A DNA stretch of 37,267 nt from an uncultured Alphaproteobacteria bacterium (lineage in GTDB: Bacteria > Pseudomonadota > Alphaproteobacteria > HIMB59 > GCA-002718135), in the NCBI GenBank assembly GCA_902541215.1, contig CACBPV010000012.1, forward strand, positions 1-37,267, read 5' to 3'. A program made the position numbers and the translations under genes. The notes under the pieces are model-generated. The model saw nothing but the letters and a program-made list of their open reading frames with translations, did no database searches and had not been told where the DNA came from. The first letter of the stretch is position 1. Every line of letters begins with the position of its first letter. This document shows, piece by piece, positions 35,657-37,267 of the stretch.

Positions 35657-36090
35657 TTTTTATTCCTAATATTTAATTCGTTTTCATAATCAATTTGTAC
35701 TTGTTTTAAAATTTCTTTCTTTGTTTTTACTTTACCTTTACCTACACCAGGGCAATTTTTAGCAATATCGTTATTCCAAGTTTTTGTATTCATATTTTCA
35801 GGCCAAAAAGGCCAAGTTCTACATTGTATAGGTCTTGATTTATAAACAGTGCATTTGTTATCCTTCAAAAATATACAATTTCCATTATTTTTTTTTAGTT
35901 CCTTTAAGTGAATGAAACCATCAGTTTTTTGACAATAGTTTTTTACAAAGTTTTGTTCTGTTGTTTTAAATCCATCTGACAATTTTTTAATATCTTTCTT
36001 GCTTAAATAAACAAAACCATAGGTACCTCTTGAAACACAACAATTTCCAGAACCCTGGCATTCAAATCTAATACCTTTTTCTATATCCAT
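35653..36090 (-). CDS. YkgJ-family cysteine-cluster protein
   Basis: 145 residues with the pattern of the YkgJ (zinc/iron-chelating) family. Cys11, Cys17 and Cys18 lie in FECQGSGNCC, and later cysteines in NCIFLKDNKCTVYKSRPIQC (Cys-x8-Cys-x9-Cys). RPIQCRTWPFWPE is also typical. The clustered cysteines suggest metal or Fe-S binding. The biochemical role of most members is not known. It lies 4 bases downstream of recG on the same strand and is probably co-transcribed. Confidence 0.87.
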   Translation of the reverse strand: MDIEKGIRFECQGSGNCCVSRGTYGFVYLSKKDIKKLSDGFKTTEQNFVKNYCQKTDGFIHLKELKKNNGNCIFLKDNKCTVYKSRPIQCRTWPFWPENMNTKTWNNDIAKNCPGVGKGKVKTKKEILKQVQIDYENELNIRNKN

Positions 36091-36094
36091 AATA

Positions 36095-37267
36095 TTATCC
36101 AGCAGTAAGTGTTAAAATTGCAGCATCTCTTTCTTGAAGATACAATAAGTTTCGAAGATTTTCTCCTTCTATGTTTTCCAATTTTGGATTTTTGGATAAT
36201 ATATCTTCTACCATAATTTTAGCATCTTCTAATAGATCGTAATCAAAACTAAGATCAGCTACATAAAAAGATGGGTTGCCAGATTGTTTTTTTCCTAAAA
36301 TTTCTCCTGGACCTCTTATTTTTAAATCCTCTTCAGCGATTTTAAAACCATCATTTGTTTGCTTCATTATATCTATTCTTTGTTTTGAAATTTCCCCAAT
36401 ATTATCTTTATGTAAAAGTATACAATATGATTGAATGTCATTTCTACCAACACGACCTCTCAATTGATGAAGTTGAGCTAAACCGAATCTTTCTGCATGT
36501 TCGATTACAATTGTTGTTGCAGAAGGAATATCCACACCAACTTCAATAACAGTTGTTGAAACTAAAATTTTATAATCCTCATTTTTAAACTTTGTCATTA
36601 TTTCTTCTTTTTCTATTTCACTTAAACGTCCATGCATTAAAAGAACTTTATTTTTGAAATATTTTTTTAAAATTTTGTATCTTTCCTCTGCAGCTTTTAG
36701 ATCTAACTCTTCAGATTCTTCTATTAAAGGGCATACCCAGTAAAATTTAGACGATGAATTTTTAATTTTTTCTTTTATTCTATCAATAAGTTGATTCTCT
36801 TTTTTTAATGACAAAGAGTTAGTTATAATTGGTTTACGACCTAAAGGTTTTTCAATTAATTTACTTTCTTTCATATCTCCATATGCTGCTAAGGTTAATG
36901 TTCTTGGAATGGGAGTCGCACTCATTACTAAAATATTTGGTTTATGATTTTTATGGTTAAATACCATTCTTTGATAAACACCAAATCTATGCTGTTCGTC
37001 AATAACTGCTAAACCTAAATTGTTAAATTTTACTGTATCTTGTATTAAAGCATGTGTTCCAATTATTATATCTGCTTTTCCCTTTGCAATTTCTTCTAAT
37101 TTTTCTTTCCTTTCCTTACCCTTGTCCTTTCCTGTAAGAACAAGCACATTTATTTTTGAATCTTTTAATAATTTTAATATATTTTCATAATGCTGAAATG
37201 CGAGAATTGTAGTAGGTACCATTAAAGCAGATTGAAAATTGCTTTCAAATACTTTTATCATTGATAT
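36095..37267 (-). CDS. recG: ATP-dependent DNA helicase RecG, C-terminal part
   Basis: Remodels stalled forks and branched DNA. The frame runs off the right edge, so only the last 390 or so residues are visible; the wedge domain and Walker A lie outside. Visible helicase motifs are LMVPTTILAFQH (Ia), IIIGTHALIQ, VIDEQHRFGV (DExH box), LVMSATPIPRTL (III), STTVIEVGVDIPSATTIVIE (V) and QLRGRVGRNDIQSYC (VI). The C-terminal GFKIAEEDLKIRGPGEILG is RecG-specific against PriA or Mfd. The Met at 37261 is internal. Confidence 0.95.
   Translation of the reverse strand: MSMIKVFESNFQSALMVPTTILAFQHYENILKLLKDSKINVLVLTGKDKGKERKEKLEEIAKGKADIIIGTHALIQDTVKFNNLGLAVIDEQHRFGVYQRMVFNHKNHKPNILVMSATPIPRTLTLAAYGDMKESKLIEKPLGRKPIITNSLSLKKENQLIDRIKEKIKNSSSKFYWVCPLIEESEELDLKAAEERYKILKKYFKNKVLLMHGRLSEIEKEEIMTKFKNEDYKILVSTTVIEVGVDIPSATTIVIEHAERFGLAQLHQLRGRVGRNDIQSYCILLHKDNIGEISKQRIDIMKQTNDGFKIAEEDLKIRGPGEILGKKQSGNPSFYVADLSFDYDLLEDAKIMVEDILSKNPKLENIEGENLRNLLYLQERDAAILTLTAG

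Overview
This AT-rich window (roughly 30% GC by eye) looks like chromosome from a streamlined, free-living marine alphaproteobacterium. It resembles the SAR11/Pelagibacterales lineage or a convergent AT-rich group. The signs are very short or negative intergenic distances, the alphaproteobacterial order argS - SPOR protein - scpA - scpB - tatABC - serS - pcm, the block DUF815 ATPase - yajC - secD - secF, and uvrA <> ssb - gyrA - coaD. Taxonomy is inferred from layout and protein motifs only. I see no phage, insertion sequence, CRISPR array or rRNA.

Layout. 1-9.9 kb: 3' part of valS, ilvD, then xth and an ErpA-type Fe-S carrier on the minus strand, then dgt-argS-SPOR protein-scpA-scpB with start/stop overlaps. 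9.9-14.2 kb: a minus-strand operon glxB-glxC-glxD-glnT, i.e. split glutamate-synthase-like subunits plus a GlnT/GmaS-type glutamine synthetase relative, with a recognisable promoter, sitting between scpB and tatA. 14.4-17.6 kb: tatA-tatB-tatC-serS-pcm. 17.6-19.8 kb: a MATE transporter and rlmJ on the minus strand. 19.9-22.3 kb: a cold-shock protein, a small membrane protein whose frame is broken in a run of eight T, a secreted EF-hand protein, a TerB/J-domain co-chaperone and a threonine dehydratase-like enzyme. 22.3-23.4 kb: anmK (minus). 23.5-23.64 kb: a free-standing small RNA gene with its own promoter, three upstream hairpins and a strong intrinsic terminator. 23.7-28.1 kb: a secreted FKBP-rhodanese fusion, DUF815 ATPase (minus), yajC-secD-secF. 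28.1-31.5 kb: sodB and uvrA (minus). 31.5-35.7 kb: ssb, gyrA, coaD, tRNA-Lys and a 60-residue unknown. 35.65-37.27 kb: a YkgJ-type cysteine-cluster protein and the C-terminal half of recG (minus).

Most genes are core functions: translation (valS, argS, serS, tRNA-Lys, rlmJ), genome maintenance (xth, dgt, uvrA, ssb, gyrA, recG, scpAB), protein export (tatABC, yajC-secDF), and cofactor, amino-acid or cell-wall metabolism (ilvD, coaD, anmK). The parts least explained by known annotation are the small RNA at 23524-23639, the broken small membrane gene overlapping an EF-hand gene, and the glx/glnT operon, which has no N-methylglutamate dehydrogenase genes beside it.
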